Below, one piece after another: positions 59,118 to 64,000 of a stretch of 64,000 nt of DNA. The DNA is from an uncultured Ruminococcus sp. GTDB taxonomy: Bacteria > Bacillota > Clostridia > Oscillospirales > Acutalibacteraceae. Under the pieces are notes generated by a model that made no database searches, was not told where the DNA came from, and worked only from the letters and a program-made list of their open reading frames with translations. The position numbers and the translations under genes are program-made. Where the stretch lies: positions 1 to 64,000 of the forward strand of contig CALYBM010000008.1 of NCBI GenBank assembly GCA_944412525.1, written 5' to 3'. Every line of letters begins with the position of its first letter. Positions within the stretch are counted from its first letter, which is position 1.

Positions 59118-62100
59118 TTATTCAGCAGTTGTTTCCAAAGCATCTTCAAAAGAGACTGGTTCGGTATCTTCGCTCAATTCAACCTCTTCTTCAGCTTCTG
59201 TTACCGAAGTATTTCTCTCAAGCTGAACATTTGCGTATCTTCTCATACCCGTACCTGCGGGGATAAGCTTACCGATACATACATTTTCCTTTAGACCTAC
59301 AAGAGGATCTACCTTGCCCTTTATAGCGGCGTCGGTAAGAACTCTTGTTGTTTCCTGGAACGAAGCGGCCGACAGGAAGCTGTCTGTTGCAAGAGCGGCC
59401 TTTGTGATACCGAGGAGAAGCTGAGTAAATGTTGCTTCATGAAGTCCCTCTTCACCTGCCGCAATGCGCTTCTTGATTTCCTCATTTTCGCTGAGAACCT
59501 CGTTTTTGTCATAGGTTTGACCCGACATAAACTTGGTATCGCCTGCGTCATCAACCTTAACCTTACGCATCATCTGGCGAACGATAACCTCAATGTGCTT
59601 ATCGTTGATTTCAACACCCTGCAAGCGGTAGGTACTCTGTACCTCGCTGATAAGGTAATTCATTACAGCCTCGGGGCCGAGAATATCAAGAATATCGTGC
59701 GGATTGACAGCACCGTCAGTGATTTTTTCACCCTTTTTGATCTGCTGTCCCTCCTGAACCTTTACACGGAAGCCAAACGGAATGAGATATGCTCTTTCGT
59801 TGCCTGTTTCCTTGTTGTAAATTACAGCGTGACGAGCGTTCTTGATTTCCTCAAAACGAACCTCACCGTCAATTTCACTGATAATCGCAAGGCTCTTAGG
59901 TTTACGGGCTTCGAACAGCTCTTCAACTCTCGGAAGACCCTGTGTAATATCTTCTGACGATGCAACACCGCCGGTGTGGAATGTTCTCATCGTAAGCTGT
60001 GTACCGGGCTCACCGATTGACTGAGCGGCAATAATACCTACTGCCTCGCCGACAGTTACAGGCTGACGGTTCGCAAGGTTTGAACCGTAGCACTTTCTGC
60101 ACGCACCGTGCTTTGCACGACAGGAAAGAACGGAACGGATCTTTATGCTTTCAACACCGGAATTTACGATGATGTCGGCTTCCTTATCGCCCATCATAAC
60201 ATCCTTTGATACAAGCACATTGCCGTTTGAATCGCAGAAATCATCAAGCAGATAACGGCCGATAAGACGCTCGTGAAGTCCCTCAATTACATTTGAACCT
60301 ACCTTGATGTCAAAAATCTCAAGGCCCTCGGTAGTTCCGCAGTCCTCCTCACGGATAATAACCTCCTGCGATACATCAACAAGACGGCGGGTAAGGTAAC
60401 CTGAGTCAGCCGTACGAAGAGCGGTATCCGCAAGACCCTTACGGGCACCACGAGATGAAATAAAGTATTCGAGAATGTTAAGACCCTCACGGTAGTTAGC
60501 ACGAATCGGAATTTCGATTGTTTTACCAGATGTATTGGCGATAAGACCACGCATACCTGCAAGCTGACGAATCTGGCTCATACTACCACGGGCACCTGAA
60601 TCAGCCATCATAAATATCGGGTTATAACGGTCAAGGTTCATTTGAAGCGCGTCGGTTACATCATTAGTAGCCTTTTCCCAAATACGAAGTATCTCATCAT
60701 AACGCTCTTCGTTTGAACGAAGACCCATCATATATTCATCGCGGATTACATCTACCTCTTCCTCGGCTTTTGCAATAATTTCTTTCTTAGCCGGAGGAAT
60801 TACGGCGTCACAAACCGCAACCGTAATAGCACCCTTGGTTGAGTACTTATAGCCCTGTGCCTTAATTTCGTCAAGCACCTGACTTGTCTTGACCGTACCG
60901 TGAATTTTGATACATCTGTCTATAATCTTTTTGAGTCCCGACTTGCCTACAAGGAAGTCAACCTCAAACTTAAATCTGTTTTCGGGGATAGATCTGTCAA
61001 CAAAGCCCAAATCCTGCGGAATGGGATTATTGAATATGATCTTACCTATTGTCGTATCAACGAGAGCGGATTCCATCTTTCCGTCGATTTCCATCTCTCT
61101 TCTAACCTTGATCTTAGAATGGAGCTGGATAACGCCTGTCTGATATGCCATCATAACTTCGTCTATATCGCGGAAAACCTTGCCCTCGCCTGCTTCTCCG
61201 TCCTTGTCAAGCGTAAGATAGTAAGAACCGAGAATCATATCCTGTGTAGGAACGGCAACAGGCTGACCGTCAGACGGTTTGAGCAGGTTGCCTGCGGCAA
61301 GCATAAGGAAACGAGCCTCTGCCTGTGCTTCTGCCGAAAGCGGAACATGCACAGCCATCTGGTCACCATCGAAGTCTGCGTTGTACGCTGTACATACGAG
61401 AGGATGAAGCTTTAACGCACGGCCCTCAACCAGTACAGGCTCAAAAGCCTGAATACCGAGGCGATGAAGTGTAGGAGCACGGTTAAGCAAAACAGGGTGA
61501 CCCTTGATTACAACCTCAAGAGCGTCCCATACATTATCCTTTGCGCGCTCAACAGCTTTTCTTGCCGACTTTATGTTCTGCTCTGCCTTTGTTTCAACAA
61601 GACGCTTCATAACAAACGGCTTGAACAGTTCAAGCGCCATCTCCTTAGGAAGACCGCACTGATACATCTTGAGTTCAGGTCCTACAACGATAACCGAACG
61701 ACCCGAATAGTCAACACGCTTACCGAGAAGGTTCTGACGGAAACGACCCTGCTTACCCTTGAGCATATCGGAGAGTGACTTAAGTGCACGGTTGTTAGGA
61801 CCTGTAACAGGTCTGCCTCTTCTGCCGTTGTCGATAAGTGCGTCAACGGATTCCTGGAGCATTCTCTTCTCGTTGCGGATAATAATTTCAGGAGCGTTGA
61901 GCTCAAGAAGCTTTTTAAGTCTGTTGTTTCTGTTTATAACACGACGGTAAAGGTCGTTTAAGTCGGAAGTTGCAAATCGTCCGCCGTCGAGCTGAACCAT
62001 AGGACGAATATCGGGCGGAATTACCGGAACAACATCAAGAATCATCCATTCGGGGCGGTTACCCGACATTCTAAAGCTCTCTACAACATCAAGACGCTTT

Positions 62101-62723
62101 AAAAGACGAACTCTTTTTTGTCCGGAAGCTGTTTCAAGCTCTTCTTTAAGCTGTGCGGAGAGCTGCTCAAGGTCAATTTCCTCAAGAAGCTTTTTAATGG
62201 ATTCAGCACCCATTCCTGCCTGGAAATCGTCCTCGTACTTCTCACGCATATCGTTATATTCATTCTCTGTAAGACACTGAAGCTTCGCAAGATCACGGCA
62301 GTCACCGGGATCTGTTACAATGTACTGTGAAAAATAAAGTACATTCTCAAGCATCTTGGGAGAAATATCAAGCATAAGAGCAATTCTTGACGGAATACCC
62401 TTAAAGTACCAAATATGTGAAACAGGAGCTGCAAGCTCAATGTGACCCATACGCTCTCGTCTTACTTTGGCACGGGTTACCTCTACGCCGCAGCGGTCAC
62501 ACACCTTGCCCTTGAAACGAATTCTCTTGTACTTTCCGCAGTGGCACTCCCAGTCCTTTGTAGGTCCGAAAATGCGTTCACAGAACAAGCCGTCACGCTC
62601 AGGCTTGAGTGTTCGGTAGTTAATTGTTTCGGGCTTTTTTACTTCGCCGTAAGACCAAGCTCTTATCTGATCAGGGGAAGCAAGTCCGATTTTTATTGAA
62701 TCAAATACATTGTTATCTATCAT
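59118..62723 (-). CDS. rpoC: DNA-directed RNA polymerase subunit beta'
   Basis: 1201 residues, complete, of the Firmicutes length. N-terminal zinc finger ('[20 protein letters not shown]', about 60-80), '[20 protein letters not shown]', the rudder/lid region, the catalytic loop '[16 protein letters not shown]' (three Asp binding Mg, about 450), bridge helix/trigger loop region '[20 protein letters not shown]', '[20 protein letters not shown]', and the second zinc site with 'CGTTEGL' and '[13 protein letters not shown]'. It ends in an acidic tail. It follows rpoB after 12 bases. It is far from rplJL, its usual neighbour. Confidence 0.99.
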   Translation of the reverse strand: MIDNNVFDSIKIGLASPDQIRAWSYGEVKKPETINYRTLKPERDGLFCERIFGPTKDWECHCGKYKRIRFKGKVCDRCGVEVTRAKVRRERMGHIELAAPVSHIWYFKGIPSRIALMLDISPKMLENVLYFSQYIVTDPGDCRDLAKLQCLTENEYNDMREKYEDDFQAGMGAESIKKLLEEIDLEQLSAQLKEELETASGQKRVRLLKRLDVVESFRMSGNRPEWMILDVVPVIPPDIRPMVQLDGGRFATSDLNDLYRRVINRNNRLKKLLELNAPEIIIRNEKRMLQESVDALIDNGRRGRPVTGPNNRALKSLSDMLKGKQGRFRQNLLGKRVDYSGRSVIVVGPELKMYQCGLPKEMALELFKPFVMKRLVETKAEQNIKSARKAVERAKDNVWDALEVVIKGHPVLLNRAPTLHRLGIQAFEPVLVEGRALKLHPLVCTAYNADFDGDQMAVHVPLSAEAQAEARFLMLAAGNLLKPSDGQPVAVPTQDMILGSYYLTLDKDGEAGEGKVFRDIDEVMMAYQTGVIQLHSKIKVRREMEIDGKMESALVDTTIGKIIFNNPIPQDLGFVDRSIPENRFKFEVDFLVGKSGLKKIIDRCIKIHGTVKTSQVLDEIKAQGYKYSTKGAITVAVCDAVIPPAKKEIIAKAEEEVDVIRDEYMMGLRSNEERYDEILRIWEKATNDVTDALQMNLDRYNPIFMMADSGARGSMSQIRQLAGMRGLIANTSGKTIEIPIRANYREGLNILEYFISSRGARKGLADTALRTADSGYLTRRLVDVSQEVIIREEDCGTTEGLEIFDIKVGSNVIEGLHERLIGRYLLDDFCDSNGNVLVSKDVMMGDKEADIIVNSGVESIKIRSVLSCRAKHGACRKCYGSNLANRQPVTVGEAVGIIAAQSIGEPGTQLTMRTFHTGGVASSEDITQGLPRVEELFEARKPKSLAIISEIDGEVRFEEIKNARHAVIYNKETGNERAYLIPFGFRVKVQEGQQIKKGEKITDGAVNPHDILDILGPEAVMNYLISEVQSTYRLQGVEINDKHIEVIVRQMMRKVKVDDAGDTKFMSGQTYDKNEVLSENEEIKKRIAAGEEGLHEATFTQLLLGITKAALATDSFLSAASFQETTRVLTDAAIKGKVDPLVGLKENVCIGKLIPAGTGMRRYANVQLERNTSVTEAEEEVELSEDTEPVSFEDALETTAE

Positions 62724-62735
62724 TGCACTTCCTCC

Positions 62736-64000
<1,265 letters not shown>

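Overview
The window looks like chromosomal core DNA of a moderately AT-rich Firmicute, most likely a Ruminococcaceae/Oscillospiraceae-type clostridium. Pointers are the strong GGAGG ribosome sites, frequent TTG starts, clostridial-type families (DUF815, DUF5662, DUF554, BofC-like, DHHW), a FabK-type fatty acid cluster, an L10 leader before rplJ, and a dockerin domain on a secreted CHAP protein. I see no phage, IS element, CRISPR array, tRNA or rRNA. It starts inside an HD-like gene and ends inside rpoB, both on the minus strand.

Layout. 1-9 kb: DUF5662 and a cut HD-like gene; an L,D-transpeptidase; a sugar O-acetyltransferase; a substrate-binding lipoprotein fused to a peptidoglycan-binding domain next to a DUF815 ATPase; a D-2-hydroxyacid dehydrogenase and a HAD hydrolase on divergent promoters that share one -35 box; a zinc-ribbon membrane protein. 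9-13 kb (minus): rpmG-secE-nusG-rplK-rplA-rplJ-rplL, ending in a terminator. 13-21 kb (minus): the fatty-acid block fabK-fabD-fabG-fabF-accB-fabZ-accC-accD-accA, from one strong promoter with an operator-like palindrome and without acpP or fabH. 21-27 kb: a BofC-like small secreted protein, a class A PBP, and hom-lysC. 27-33 kb: a MATE exporter behind a leader that I think is a guanidine-IV (mepA) riboswitch, and an ABC ATPase with a coiled-coil FtsX permease. 33-40 kb: CHAP-SH3-dockerin protein, overlapping ppk-pfk, trpS and an aminotransferase. 40-51 kb: DHHW protein, Nudix, APH-like kinase, asparaginase, a small orphan, a phosphohexomutase, a membrane XRE regulator, GH31 glucosidase and DUF554. 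51-59 kb: asnB with a long acidic tail, M14 peptidase, Nudix, ribF, a zinc-ribbon membrane protein, and an operon of HPr-kinase-like protein, NnrE and AraC regulator. 59-64 kb (minus): rpoC and rpoB, about 50 kb away from rplJL.

The most unexplained element is an 81-82 bp intergenic repeat in two inverted copies (26921-27002 and 53285-53365). It lies after lysC and after asnB, is about 39/40 identical over its first half, and has a conserved small hairpin. Other points of note are the split rplJL/rpoBC cluster, the shared -35 promoter pair, the candidate guanidine-IV switch, the SBP/PGBD fusion, the dockerin-bearing CHAP protein, and the HPrK-like/NnrE/AraC operon. All calls come from reading sequence only; no database search was run.
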